Assembly: GCA_964635875.1 (NCBI GenBank)
Contig: CAZWRK010000021.1
Location: 1-42,086, forward strand
Reading direction: 5' to 3'
DNA: 42,086 nucleotides
Origin: CAZWRK01 sp964635875
GTDB taxonomy: Bacteria > Pseudomonadota > Gammaproteobacteria > Burkholderiales > Aquaspirillaceae
Part shown: positions 33,025 through 40,468 of the stretch, in pieces
How the letters are laid out: each line of letters begins with the position of its first letter
Numbering within the stretch: the stretch's first letter is position 1
Notes under the pieces: model-generated
Told to the model about the DNA's origin: nothing
What the model saw: the letters and a program-made list of their open reading frames with translations, nothing else
The model's database searches: none
Position numbers and translations under genes: made by a program

Positions 33025-33348
33025 ATGGGGGCGAGATGGATGGTCGATACAGATACGTTGTGGCAGGCGGTGGACGAGATGCGTAACCGGCAATCGGCCA
33101 TCGAGGCGCGCGTGGCCGTCCATGATGCCCGGCTGCTGGCGTTCCTCGACGAGTTCCGCGAGTCCCGTCGCGAGCGACAGAAACAGATCGAGGACATCCA
33201 CGAAACCATCACCAAGTTCGGCAAGAAGCTGGACACCATCAACGACAAAGTCAGCGAGGCGCACGGAATGGCTCGCTTCGGAAAGTGGGTGGTCGGCATT
33301 GCGCTGATCGTCGCCGGCTGGTTCGTCAGCAAAGGGGGCCAGGTATGA
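33025..33348 (+). CDS. tail-anchored coiled-coil membrane protein of the lysis cassette, 107 aa
   Basis: Coiled-coil body (MRNRQSAIEARVAVHDARLL; RRERQKQIEDIHETITKFG) and one C-terminal transmembrane helix (WVVGIALIVAGWFV) ending SKGGQV. The architecture is like XhlA-type hemolysin accessory or antiholin proteins. ATG 33025 is taken as start (AAAGG 4-5 bases upstream); ATG 33040 and an ATT at 33010 are alternatives. It overlaps the next gene by 4 bases. Probably regulates or assists the holin; not proven. Confidence 0.7.
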   Translation: MGARWMVDTDTLWQAVDEMRNRQSAIEARVAVHDARLLAFLDEFRESRRERQKQIEDIHETITKFGKKLDTINDKVSEAHGMARFGKWVVGIALIVAGWFVSKGGQV

Positions 33349-33809
33349 GCGCAGTTCTCTCCTTCCTTGGCGGCAACGCCTTCCGCATGTTGTGGGGTGA
33401 GGTGTCCACCTTCATCACCAAGCGCCAGGAACACAAGTACGAGATCGAGCGGTTCGAGCAGCAGGCACGACTGGAAGCCGCTGCCCATACGCGCAACCTG
33501 CAGTCGATGAAGCTGCAGTCGGAACTCGGCATCAAAGAGGTCTACGTCAAGCAGGAAGCCGCCACCGAGGCCGGCGAACTGGAAGCGTGGGTCGAGACTG
33601 TCAAGGCCACCACCCGGCAGACGGGTGTAGCCTGGGTCGATGCGTGGAACGCCAGCATACGGCCGGGCTTTGCCACGATGGCAGCCATTGCGATGGCGGC
33701 CGAGATCGTCGCCCTCGGGTTCGTTCTGAACGACTGGCACGTCAACGTTTTCTCTGCCGCTGTCGGCATCTTCCTCGCCGACCGCCAGCTGACCAAGCGC
33801 GGCAAGTGA
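33345..33809 (+). CDS. holin-like membrane protein, 154 aa
   Basis: The N-terminal half is a charged helical domain (KRQEHKYEIERFEQQARLEA). The C-terminal half has two close hydrophobic segments, GFATMAAIAMAAEIVALGFV and NVFSAAVGIFLAD, joined by a short loop, ending with a basic tail TKRGK. It resembles the three-TM holin family of gene-transfer agents and podophages. Overlaps neighbours on both sides (ATGA at 33345; TGATG at 33807). Upstream of the endolysin, it is the best holin candidate. Confidence 0.72.
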   Translation: MSAVLSFLGGNAFRMLWGEVSTFITKRQEHKYEIERFEQQARLEAAAHTRNLQSMKLQSELGIKEVYVKQEAATEAGELEAWVETVKATTRQTGVAWVDAWNASIRPGFATMAAIAMAAEIVALGFVLNDWHVNVFSAAVGIFLADRQLTKRGK

Positions 33810-34258
33810 TGGACATCGAGCAGGCTGTCCGGCTGGTGGTTGCCCTCTGTATCAAGTTCGAGGGCATCTACCTGCGGCCGTACATGTGCCCCGCTGGTGT
33901 TCCGACCATCGGGGTCGGAGCCACCTTCTACGAGGACGGGCGCAAGGTGAAGTTGACCGACCCGCCCATCACCCGCGAGCGAGCCATCCAGCTGCTGCAC
34001 TTCCACGTGCGGCAGCACTTCCTCCCCAAGACCCTGCGACTGTGCCCCGGTGCAGATACACCCGGCCGCGTGGCGGCGCTGTGCGACTTCGCGTTCAACC
34101 TCGGCCACGGGGCGCTGGGCAGCAGCACGCTGCGCCGAAAGGTTAACGCAGGGGAGTGGGACGAGGTGCCGGGGCAATTCCGCCGCTGGGTGCGCGCCGG
34201 TGGCAAGGTGCTGCTGGGCCTGGTGCGTCGTCGCGACGCAGAGGTGGCGCTGCTATGA
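33809..34258 (+). CDS. endolysin, GH24 lysozyme
   Basis: 149 residues, T4-type lysozyme: Glu18 in FEG, then CPAGVPTIGVGAT with Thr33. The catalytic Asp of T4 lysozyme (9 residues after Glu) is Cys27 here; such Glu-Cys-Thr variants occur in this family. The second conserved region is ALCDFAFNLGHGALGSSTLRRK. There is no signal peptide or SAR helix, so export depends on the holin. Start ATG 33809 overlaps the holin stop by one base. It cleaves peptidoglycan glycan strands. Confidence 0.92.
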   Translation: MDIEQAVRLVVALCIKFEGIYLRPYMCPAGVPTIGVGATFYEDGRKVKLTDPPITRERAIQLLHFHVRQHFLPKTLRLCPGADTPGRVAALCDFAFNLGHGALGSSTLRRKVNAGEWDEVPGQFRRWVRAGGKVLLGLVRRRDAEVALL

Positions 34259-34353
34259 CCGCCTTCCTCTTTGCCATCGCGTTGCTGGTCGGCGCAGGTA
34301 TCGGTGCCGTGCTGCTGATCCTCGGCATCCTCGGCGTGTTCGGGCAGGACTGA
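34255..34353 (+). CDS. tiny single-helix membrane protein, 32 aa
   Basis: ATG 34255 overlaps the lysozyme stop by 4 bases (ATGA). The 32 residues are almost entirely one transmembrane helix rich in Leu, Ile, Ala and Gly (FLFAIALLVGAGIGAVLLI), ending VFGQD. Last gene of the rightward arm. Its position suggests an accessory holin, antiholin or disruptor peptide. The coupling makes expression likely. Confidence 0.65.
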   Translation: MTAFLFAIALLVGAGIGAVLLILGILGVFGQD

Positions 34354-34361
34354 CCTGCCCG
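34341..34361. terminator. hairpin at the convergent end of the two arms
   Basis: CGGGCAGG (34341-34348) pairs perfectly with CCTGCCCG (34354-34361) around 5 bases that include the stop codon of the 32-residue gene. A second repeat, ATCCGC (34367-34372) with GCGGAT (34384-34389), follows. There is no T-run on either side, so this may be a weak bidirectional terminator or a mRNA 3'-end stabiliser. Confidence 0.5.
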
Positions 34362-34394
34362 AAACTATCCGCGACCTCCGGCAGCGGATCAGGG

Positions 34395-34586
34395 TCACGC
34401 GAGTCGGTATCGGTCACGACAAGGGGCGCAGGCACCGCCGACGAGACGGCTGGTCCACTCCCCGCAGAGGTCACAGTCCCCCGGGATCCCTGGCAGGATG
34501 GCCTTGGCACTGGCCACCGCTTTCGCGATGGCGAGATCCGCCGCCTGTTGCACTACGTCGTTGGCTTCGTCTGCGATGTCTGGCAT
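34395..34586 (-). CDS. TraR/DksA-type zinc-finger protein, 63 aa
   Basis: Starts MPDIADEANDVVQQAADLAIAK: the D-x-x-D-x-A tip resembles the acidic tip by which TraR reaches into the RNA polymerase secondary channel. The C-terminus has a C4 zinc finger, CDLCGEW...CAPC. AAGGAG precedes ATG 34586; the frame is open further upstream but that shadows the HTH gene. Likely binds host RNA polymerase and shifts promoter choice, which is notable in a phage with unusual late promoter-like elements and no polymerase of its own. Last leftward gene. Confidence 0.85.
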   Translation of the reverse strand: MPDIADEANDVVQQAADLAIAKAVASAKAILPGIPGDCDLCGEWTSRLVGGACAPCRDRYRLA

Positions 34587-34914
34587 TTTTCTCTTTCTCC
34601 TTTTGTAGCCAGTAGCTCGCGACCGAGTGGTGCACCGGTCGCTTGGATTCGATCTCGATAATGAGGCAGATGCGGTGAATTGACACCCCCTCTCGCCTAA
34701 GTTCGCGGGCGCGTTTGATCCAGCGGCTCGGCCATAGCTGCTTGTCAGCGCGGAAGGGGGCGATGTCACTACACCAGGACCGCACTGTCTTGTGCGACGT
34801 GGGCCGCCCGGACAGCGCAGACACCTCGTGCGTGATCGTCAGGTAAGAGGCTCCCGCCAGGCGCCGCTTGCGTGCGTACTGGCGAGTCTCCTCGGGGTAG
34901 TGGTTACCGGTCAC
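34471..34914 (-). CDS. double-HTH DNA-binding protein with read-through C-terminus
   Basis: Starts at GTG 34914, overlapping the previous stop by 4 bases (GTGA). Two helix-turn-helix-like units: YPEETRQYARKRRLAGASYL then TITHEVSALSG...HKTVRSWC, and RWIKRARELRREGVSIHRI then the following helix to VASYWL. From about residue 109 the frame runs 116 bases into the zinc-finger gene, giving an Arg/Gly-rich tail (HRRRSQRRSATGGG) that looks like shadow translation, so the original stop was probably lost. Candidate transcription regulator, possibly of the late boxes (inference). Confidence 0.7.
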   Translation of the reverse strand: MTGNHYPEETRQYARKRRLAGASYLTITHEVSALSGRPTSHKTVRSWCSDIAPFRADKQLWPSRWIKRARELRREGVSIHRICLIIEIESKRPVHHSVASYWLQKEKEKNARHRRRSQRRSATGGGSRHRESGGQCQGHPARDPGGL

Positions 34915-35126
34915 GGCCGCACTGCCCCGCACGCGCAGTTAGCGGTGCCGTCGGGGTTTGCGGCGCCCCACTCGTGCACGTGAGGTTGCTCGGCATCCTG
35001 CACGGACTTGGCGGCTTGCCATGCCCACTGCATTGCACATTCGTGGCGTGCAAAATACTTCTGCATATCTTTGTCGTCAGACAGCGGGCCGTGGTCACGC
35101 TCAAATTCTTCGCGCATCTTGTCCAT
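34911..35126 (-). CDS. small phage protein with C-terminal CxC motif, 71 aa
   Basis: ATG 35126 shares a base with the previous stop (TGATG). The body is helical with CAMQWAWQAAKSVQ, the W-x-A-W-x-A-A pattern common in short phage accessory proteins, and it ends HEWGAANPDGTANCACGAV. A GTG at 35129 is an alternative start. In the accessory part of the leftward operon; function unknown. Confidence 0.65.
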   Translation of the reverse strand: MDKMREEFERDHGPLSDDKDMQKYFARHECAMQWAWQAAKSVQDAEQPHVHEWGAANPDGTANCACGAVRP

Positions 35127-35512
35127 CACTTCACCTCACTCTTCTGCGGCGTTGCGGGCGGCGCTGCATAAGGCAGCGCACACCAGTAGTCCGGGGCGCG
35201 CACCGATTCGCAGAACCATTCGCCGTCGTATTCATAGAACACAATGTCGAACTCAGTTACCCCGTTGGGGTACTGCCACAGACCGACAACGTGCGTGTTG
35301 TGCTCCGGCAGCCTTTCACTTACCGGAATCCACCCCTCCGGCACGGACTGTTCGGCCTGCGCGGCTTGCCATCCCCTATCAAATCCCGCATCGAATATGC
35401 GACCAGAATATGGAGAAACAAGAAGGTACGCCCTGTCGGCGTTGAAATACTCGTCTCCGGCATGATTCCGTGCAGCCTCACGGATTGCATCATCCCGCAT
35501 CTTGTCAGTCAT
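35126..35512 (-). CDS. DUF551 domain protein, 128 aa
   Basis: Starts at ATG 35512 with AAGGAG upstream. The N-terminal helices (RDDAIREAARNHAGDEYFN) resemble other small phage proteins; the C-terminal half is a DUF551 domain, GWIPVSERLPEHNTHVVGLW...VRAPDYWCALP. DUF551 proteins are frequent in phages and of unknown function. Overlaps the HNH gene by 8 bases. Confidence 0.82.
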   Translation of the reverse strand: MTDKMRDDAIREAARNHAGDEYFNADRAYLLVSPYSGRIFDAGFDRGWQAAQAEQSVPEGWIPVSERLPEHNTHVVGLWQYPNGVTEFDIVFYEYDGEWFCESVRAPDYWCALPYAAPPATPQKSEVK

Positions 35513-35957
35513 GGCGTTGCTCCTTTTTCGGCTGCGGGGCGGCGGCAAGCCGCTCCTGCTCAAACCAGAAAACAACAGGGCGATCAACGGCCTGTACTAG
35601 CCCGAATCTCTCCGCAGTCCGAAAGTTGACCGACGACTTGCGGGCACGATCAACCTGGGCGGCGATTTCGGCCCGGAAGAACTCAAGCCCATACGTTGAC
35701 TTGAAAAGGTTGCAGGGCGCACAAGCAGGAACGAGGTTGTCGATAGTGTCATTCTCCGGCCATAGCTTTTCGTTGGTGCTGACGATGCGGTGCGAGTACA
35801 TGCTGCCTGCCTTGTTCTTGACGATGGCGCTGCCACGGATGACGGCGTTGACATGATCTGCATGCCATCCGCGCTCAGGAAGATCGCATCCGCAGTACCA
35901 GCACTTTCCTCCGCTTTTTTCCCAAATTATTTTGCGTTGCTTCTTGCTGATTCCCAT
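35505..35957 (-). CDS. HNH endonuclease, 150 aa
   Basis: A zinc-containing HNH nuclease: CWYCGCDLPERGWHADHV supplies the first zinc cysteines and the His-His catalytic region, and the later VPACAPCNLFKS supplies the second CxxC and the terminal Asn/Lys. ATG 35957 (TGATG overlap with the previous gene) with AAGGAG upstream. It may be a homing-type free-standing nuclease or serve in genome processing. Composition is slightly less GC-rich than neighbours. Confidence 0.87.
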   Translation of the reverse strand: MGISKKQRKIIWEKSGGKCWYCGCDLPERGWHADHVNAVIRGSAIVKNKAGSMYSHRIVSTNEKLWPENDTIDNLVPACAPCNLFKSTYGLEFFRAEIAAQVDRARKSSVNFRTAERFGLVQAVDRPVVFWFEQERLAAAPQPKKEQRHD

Positions 35958-36253
35958 CACTTCTTCTCCTTCGTGGCGGCGATGGCGGAGTAATGGTTAG
36001 ACCTCCACGATTCTTGGAACACGCACCCGTCGCAGTATGTCTCTTGCGACAGTCCGTTCACTCGCCCACGATTGGCGCATGTGAGACATGATTCATCTTT
36101 CTCTTGTTCCCGCTCCGCCTCAAGCTGGTGGATGCGCTCCTCATACCCCGCAGCAAGCTCGGTCAGGGCGGCGCGGATGAAATCTTCCGGGTCAGCAAAG
36201 GGCTGGCTATACCAGTCGTCAACGTACTTTGTCACAATCGCTTCAATGTCCAT
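35957..36253 (-). CDS. small Cys-rich hypothetical protein, 98 aa
   Basis: ATG 36253 shares a base with the helicase stop. The N-terminal half (MDIEAIVTKYVDDWYSQPFA) is helical and continues into a charged coil. The C-terminal part holds two CxxC pairs, CLTCANRG and CDGCVF, probably one zinc-binding site. Family unknown; genes of this kind are frequent in phage accessory regions. Confidence 0.65.
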   Translation of the reverse strand: MDIEAIVTKYVDDWYSQPFADPEDFIRAALTELAAGYEERIHQLEAEREQEKDESCLTCANRGRVNGLSQETYCDGCVFQESWRSNHYSAIAATKEKK

Positions 36254-37632
36254 CACTTCACCTCTTTCAATGCTGCGAGCAGGATTTCCTGCACGCTCTT
36301 TTTGCTCTCAAGCCGGGCCATCACCAACTCGTCGACGGTGCCCTCGGCGATGATGTAGTGCAGGAACACCGGGCGGTCGTACCCGCTTTGCTTCTGGCGG
36401 GTGGGGCCGATACGCTCGATGATCTGCATGTGCTCCTCGAGGTTCCAGTTCAGCCCGAAGAACGCCAGGATGTTGCCGCCGTCCTGCAGGCTGATGCCGT
36501 GGCCGGCACTGGCCGGGTGGGCGAACAGCACCGGCACCTTGCCGTCGTTCCAGTCGCGGATGGTCTGTGGATCCTTGTCGAGGTGGCGGCCCTGCGGGAA
36601 GGCCCGCTGCAGTCGCGCCAGGTCTGACTTGAAGTGGTACGCCACCAGCACCGGCATGCCGGACGCCTCCTCGATGACCGACTCCAGCGCCTTGATCTTC
36701 TCGTCGTGAACCTCTTGCCAGTCGCCGGCGTCGTTGGTGTAAACCGCGCCGTTGGCCAGTTGCAGACACTTCATGGTCTTGGCGGCAGCGTTGAACGCCT
36801 CGATCTCCTCGCCGGCCAGGACCATGAACATGTCGCGCTCCATCTCCTTGTAAAGGCGGCGAGCCTTCGGCGGTAGCGTGACGCGGATCTTGTTGACCAC
36901 CGGGTCGTCGATGTCGAGCCAGTCCTTGATGTCGATGGTCATGCAGACATCGCGCAACCGGTCCTCGATCTCGGTCTGTGCAAACGGCAGCGGGTCGAGC
37001 CGGACGGCGTTGCGGTCAGCGCCCACCTGGATGGACTGGAACCACCGCGCCTTGAACGAGTCGAACGTGCGGCCGAGACGCTGACCCTTGTCGAGGAACC
37101 AGCTGATCCCCCACAAGTCCACCAGCCCGTTGGGCGCTGGTGTGCCGGTCAGCCCGACGTAGCGGTCCACCTGCGAGTGGGCGTACTTCGCCAGCGACTG
37201 CGCCCGCTTGCTGCCCTGCCGGAGGCGAAAGCCTTTCAGCTTGCTGGCCTCGTCGGTGACCACCATGCGGAAGGGCCAGTCGGCACCGACTTCCTCGGCA
37301 AGCCAGGGGAGGTTTTCGTAGTTGATTGTGTAAATGTCGGCGGGCTTGCGCAGGGCAGCACGTCGCGCAGCGGCATCACCGACGATGACCGACACCCGGA
37401 GGTGCTGCAGGTGAGCCCACTTCTCCACCTCGTCCGGCCACGTGGACTGCGCGACGCGCAGCGGGGCGATGACGAGCACCGGCAGCACGTCCTCGGTGAG
37501 GGTCAGCAGGTCGATGGCGGTCAGCGTGCTGACCGTCTTGCCGGCACCCATGGGGACGAACAGGTTGCACCGTGGCGTCTTGAGGATATGGTCGACGACG
37601 AGGTGCTGGTACTCGCGGAGTTGGAGGGTCAC
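36253..37632 (-). CDS. SNF2/DEAD-type helicase
   Basis: 459 residues from GTG 37632, chosen because it overlaps the preceding stop by 4 bases (GTGA) and has GGAG upstream; an ATG at 37677 would add 15 residues. Motif I MGAGKT at 28-33, motif II DEAS at 127-130, motif III GLTGTPAPNG, and C-terminal RecA motifs GHGISLQDGGN and QIIERIGPTRQKQ (motif VI with Arg finger). SNF2-like phage helicases of this length accompany VRR-NUC and family A polymerase genes in replication modules; probably remodels forks or recombination intermediates. Confidence 0.9.
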   Translation of the reverse strand: MTLQLREYQHLVVDHILKTPRCNLFVPMGAGKTVSTLTAIDLLTLTEDVLPVLVIAPLRVAQSTWPDEVEKWAHLQHLRVSVIVGDAAARRAALRKPADIYTINYENLPWLAEEVGADWPFRMVVTDEASKLKGFRLRQGSKRAQSLAKYAHSQVDRYVGLTGTPAPNGLVDLWGISWFLDKGQRLGRTFDSFKARWFQSIQVGADRNAVRLDPLPFAQTEIEDRLRDVCMTIDIKDWLDIDDPVVNKIRVTLPPKARRLYKEMERDMFMVLAGEEIEAFNAAAKTMKCLQLANGAVYTNDAGDWQEVHDEKIKALESVIEEASGMPVLVAYHFKSDLARLQRAFPQGRHLDKDPQTIRDWNDGKVPVLFAHPASAGHGISLQDGGNILAFFGLNWNLEEHMQIIERIGPTRQKQSGYDRPVFLHYIIAEGTVDELVMARLESKKSVQEILLAALKEVK

Positions 37633-37787
37633 GACTTCTTCTCCACCGGCGCGTAAGCGGGGAACGTGGTCCAGCATAGGCGGTCATGGTGCCCGGTCGA
37701 TGGTGACGACTTGGTGCGATCCTGGTACCGCTGGCACGTGTCCTTGTGCTTGCAGGCGCTATGCCAGCAGCGGAGTTGATAGCTCAC
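37629..37787 (-). CDS. small Cys/His-rich protein, 52 aa
   Basis: GTG 37787 overlaps the previous stop (GTGA) and the stop TGA overlaps the helicase start, so the 52 codons fit exactly between two genes. Four Cys and several His (RCWHSACKHKDTCQRY and HDRLCW) suggest a small zinc-binding fold. Exact end-to-end coupling on both sides supports a real gene. Function unknown. Confidence 0.68.
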   Translation of the reverse strand: MSYQLRCWHSACKHKDTCQRYQDRTKSSPSTGHHDRLCWTTFPAYAPVEKKS

Positions 37788-38089
37788 TTCACCACCTCGT
37801 CAGTCATGCCGACGCGCACGTACCCCTGGCGCAGGAGTTCGTCGACGCGGATGGGACCGCGGGCGGTCTGCGCCCACCAGTACCCTCGATTGCGATATGC
37901 CACCGACACCTCGCGACCCGTCTCGCGCTCCAGCATGCGGCGCACGGACTCCATGGCCAGCTGGGTGTCGATGTCGACTTCCTGGTCCTGCTTCTCGATG
38001 TAGCGGTGCAGGTTGTAGATGACCACGGCGATCAGCATGACGCCGATGGCAACGGTCACGGATATGAAGAACAGGTGGGCGCCGTTCAT
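37784..38089 (-). CDS. small membrane-anchored protein, 101 aa
   Basis: One N-terminal transmembrane helix (LFFISVTVAIGVMLIAVVIY, residues about 6-25) followed by a charged cytoplasmic domain (DTQLAMESVRRMLERETG; RGPIRVDELLRQGYVRVG). ATG 38089 overlaps the VRR-NUC stop by 4 bases. Unknown function; it lies among replication genes, so it might tether replication proteins or act in exclusion, neither of which can be told from sequence. Confidence 0.7.
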   Translation of the reverse strand: MNGAHLFFISVTVAIGVMLIAVVIYNLHRYIEKQDQEVDIDTQLAMESVRRMLERETGREVSVAYRNRGYWWAQTARGPIRVDELLRQGYVRVGMTDEVVK

Positions 38090-38382
38090 TTAAGCAACTC
38101 CTCGATTCCTTCGATGCTGTCGATGACCTCGACACGCTGACCCATGGCGCGCATCCGGTTGTGCTCGCGCAGCTGGTGCGGTTCGGGCTTCTTGCCGGGG
38201 GCTTTGAGTTCGACCCAGATGGCGCAGTGGTCGTCATCCACGTAAGCCTCTTTCGGCAGCATCACCAGCCGATCAGGCGCACCGCGCCGACCGATCCACT
38301 GGACCTTGCGCACCTCGCCGCCGAGTTCCTTGACGCGCTTGACGAGGTGCCGCTCGATGTCGCGCTCTTTGAGTTCTGACAT
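38086..38382 (-). CDS. VRR-NUC nuclease
   Basis: 98 residues: a stand-alone VRR-NUC domain with the E-to-D-to-ExK catalytic set, HLVKRVKELGG early, GAPDRLVMLP (Asp) and WVELKAPG (Glu-x-Lys), and Q in EPHQLREHNRM. This PD-(D/E)XK family cleaves Holliday junctions or flaps. TAGGT precedes ATG 38382. First gene behind its own AT-rich promoter region, between polymerase and helicase. Confidence 0.9.
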   Translation of the reverse strand: MSELKERDIERHLVKRVKELGGEVRKVQWIGRRGAPDRLVMLPKEAYVDDDHCAIWVELKAPGKKPEPHQLREHNRMRAMGQRVEVIDSIEGIEELLK

Positions 38383-38467
38383 ACTTGTTACCTACTTTGT
38401 TTTTACTACTGTCCCTTGTGAAGTTGTAGCCTAGTACAAATTCGAGGTTGTTTGCAACACCCGGCTG
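38383..38467 (-). promoter_or_regulatory. leftward promoter and operator region before VRR-NUC
   Basis: An 85-base AT-rich gap in an otherwise overlapping operon. On the minus strand TTGCAA (38457-38452), 18 bases, TAGGCT (38433-38428, TAnnnT). The -10 lies inside a perfect palindrome, TTGTA-6-TACAA (38424-38439). Further copies of the ACTTGT half-site (38383-38388) resemble those in the divergent early region, so the same regulator may act at both places. Confidence 0.6.
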
Positions 38468-40468
38468 TCAGTCTTTTTTGTACCGCAGCGTCTCAAACCC
38501 GGCAGCGGCCAGTGGCAGCTTGCTGTCAGCCCATGGCGGGGCGGCGGCGAGCAGATCGCCAAGCGCCTCCGCGCTGTATTCAGGAGTGTCCGGGGCTTCG
38601 GTTATGAGTTCGTCGTGCACGGTCAGCAGCACGGCGTAGCCCGCTGCCTCGGCCAATCGCATACCGTTGGCCATGACGTCGCGCGCAGCGGCTTGGGTGA
38701 CGTTCTCGACAAGTTTGCCGCCGTAGGTCTGCAGCCTCTCCCACTTGCGGGTGTACTGGTTCACGCCCATGTATGTGATGCGCCCATCTGCGTCCAGCGC
38801 GACGCTCGGGTAGCAGAGGCAGCGGCCTGATGGGAGTGCGATGCGCAACCACGACCCGTCACGCCGCACCTTGAGCCTGCGGCAGGTGAGGGTAACACCC
38901 GGCTGACCGACGGCGCGCAGGACTGTCCGCTCCAGGTCGTACCAGAAGCCGACGACCTCGGGGTGCGCGGCCCGCCATGCCTTCACAATGGCCAGCACCT
39001 GATCCTCCGGCAGGTCCACGCCGTATATGGCGGCCATCGAGGAGAAGGCACCGACAGCGCCTTGATACGCCAGCGCGAGTTCCTGCACCTTGCCGATCTG
39101 CCGCATCATGCCGTCGCCGGTTTCCTTGTTCTCGAGCACGGCCTCGACGCTGACGTTGAACGACTTGGCATAGGCCGCAACGTAGAGATCCGGACCGGTG
39201 CCGGCGTCATAATCGCGGAACGCCTGCATCTTCCACTTTTCGCCAGCGAGCCAGGCCACCATGCGGCCTTCGATGTTGGACAAGTCGGCGACCACCAGCT
39301 TGCTACCGGCCGGCGCGACTATGGCCCCTCGTATGGCGCTGCTGCACAGCTGCATCACGTCATAGCCGACAAGGTCTGCCGCGTCGGCTTTCAGCGCACT
39401 GATCCCCGCGTCGATGGCCTTTTGCTTCATCGTCGGGCGGGGCAGGTTCTGGGGTTGGAACAGGCGCCCGGCCCACCGCCCCGTGCGGCTTGCTCCGCAG
39501 AATTGCAGCGTCCCGCGCAGCCGGCCGTCCTTGCTGGTGGCCTTGACGAGGGTTGCGTATTTGGCCACCGAGGTGGTGCTGGCCGACAGCCGGTTGAGCA
39601 GCAGCTCGCGGACGGGCTCCGGGAGTTCGCCGCTGGCGCCGTGGTAGCCTGCGGTGAGTACCTTCTCCAGCGTCGCACTGCGCAGGTCTGGCAAGGCGAT
39701 GCCGTATTCGCTTAACAGGTGCCGCAGCAAGGCGTCGCGCTGGGTGGATGCTTGCACGCCCCCGTTGGTGATTTCCTCCGTCCGGCGTGCCAGTTCTGCT
39801 TTGGCTCGCTCGCTTGCGACGATGGCGGCCTCTGCCAGGTCGATGTCTACAAGAACACCTCGGTCGTTTATTCGCTGGTCGAGATGCCACAAGGCAAGCT
39901 CCTCGCCCTTGTAGTTCCAGGAGGGCAGACGGCGGTCGATCTCGCGCATGGCAACGACGTCGTTTGCCGCGTACTCGACAAAGCGTTGCCACTCTGCCGG
40001 GTGGGTATCGCGGGTTGCCCTGCGCAGCTTTTGAGACTTCGGCCGAGGACAGCAAAAGAGGCGCACCAGCGCCTTGCCATCCTTCAATTTTTGCATGTCC
40101 TGCGGCAGGCCAAGTACTTCGCCAAGTTGCTCGAGCCCACCGGGCAGCCCGTGGCAAAGCGCCTTTACCATCGTGTCGCGCCAGCGTTCTACGGGGGCCG
40201 TGAACCCCGGCATTGCGTGGCGCAGCACTGTGCGGTCGAAGTGCGAATTGTGGGCCGTTATCGTGCTGGACGCGGTCAATGCGTCCCAAAACGCCTGCAT
40301 AGGTGTCCCTTCGCGCTGGCGGGGGTCGGTCATATCGACCACGTGCGGGGCGGCGTCACCGAGCGCATAGGCCAGCAGCAGGATCTCGGCTGTCTCCGCG
40401 TACTTGTGTGTGCCGTTCGTGATCGGATGGTCGTTGTACGTTTCGAGATCCAGGTACAGGGTGGTCAA
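38468..40468 (-). CDS. DNA polymerase, family A (Pol I type) with 3'-5' exonuclease
   Basis: 666 residues. Proofreading domain: Exo I D7-x-E9 in YLDLET, Exo II N74/D78 in HNSHFD, Exo III Y166-xxx-D170 in YAAND. Polymerase domain: motif A D395-LSNIE400, motif B R456..K460..Y468 (RQIGKVQELALAYQG), motif C H618-D-E620. No 5'-3' exonuclease. Motif A DLSNIEGR and the short thumb are typical of the phage Pol A group accompanied by DUF2800/DUF2815 and VRR-NUC genes. ATG 40468 overlaps the methyltransferase stop by 4 bases. Main replicative polymerase of the phage. Confidence 0.95.
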   Translation of the reverse strand: MTTLYLDLETYNDHPITNGTHKYAETAEILLLAYALGDAAPHVVDMTDPRQREGTPMQAFWDALTASSTITAHNSHFDRTVLRHAMPGFTAPVERWRDTMVKALCHGLPGGLEQLGEVLGLPQDMQKLKDGKALVRLFCCPRPKSQKLRRATRDTHPAEWQRFVEYAANDVVAMREIDRRLPSWNYKGEELALWHLDQRINDRGVLVDIDLAEAAIVASERAKAELARRTEEITNGGVQASTQRDALLRHLLSEYGIALPDLRSATLEKVLTAGYHGASGELPEPVRELLLNRLSASTTSVAKYATLVKATSKDGRLRGTLQFCGASRTGRWAGRLFQPQNLPRPTMKQKAIDAGISALKADAADLVGYDVMQLCSSAIRGAIVAPAGSKLVVADLSNIEGRMVAWLAGEKWKMQAFRDYDAGTGPDLYVAAYAKSFNVSVEAVLENKETGDGMMRQIGKVQELALAYQGAVGAFSSMAAIYGVDLPEDQVLAIVKAWRAAHPEVVGFWYDLERTVLRAVGQPGVTLTCRRLKVRRDGSWLRIALPSGRCLCYPSVALDADGRITYMGVNQYTRKWERLQTYGGKLVENVTQAAARDVMANGMRLAEAAGYAVLLTVHDELITEAPDTPEYSAEALGDLLAAAPPWADSKLPLAAAGFETLRYKKD

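Noticed and set aside
34627..34636. GGTGCACC palindrome near the end of the leftward arm
   Set aside because: Only the 8-bp palindrome is present, without CTGCC or a TAnnnT at the fixed distance, and it lies in coding sequence.
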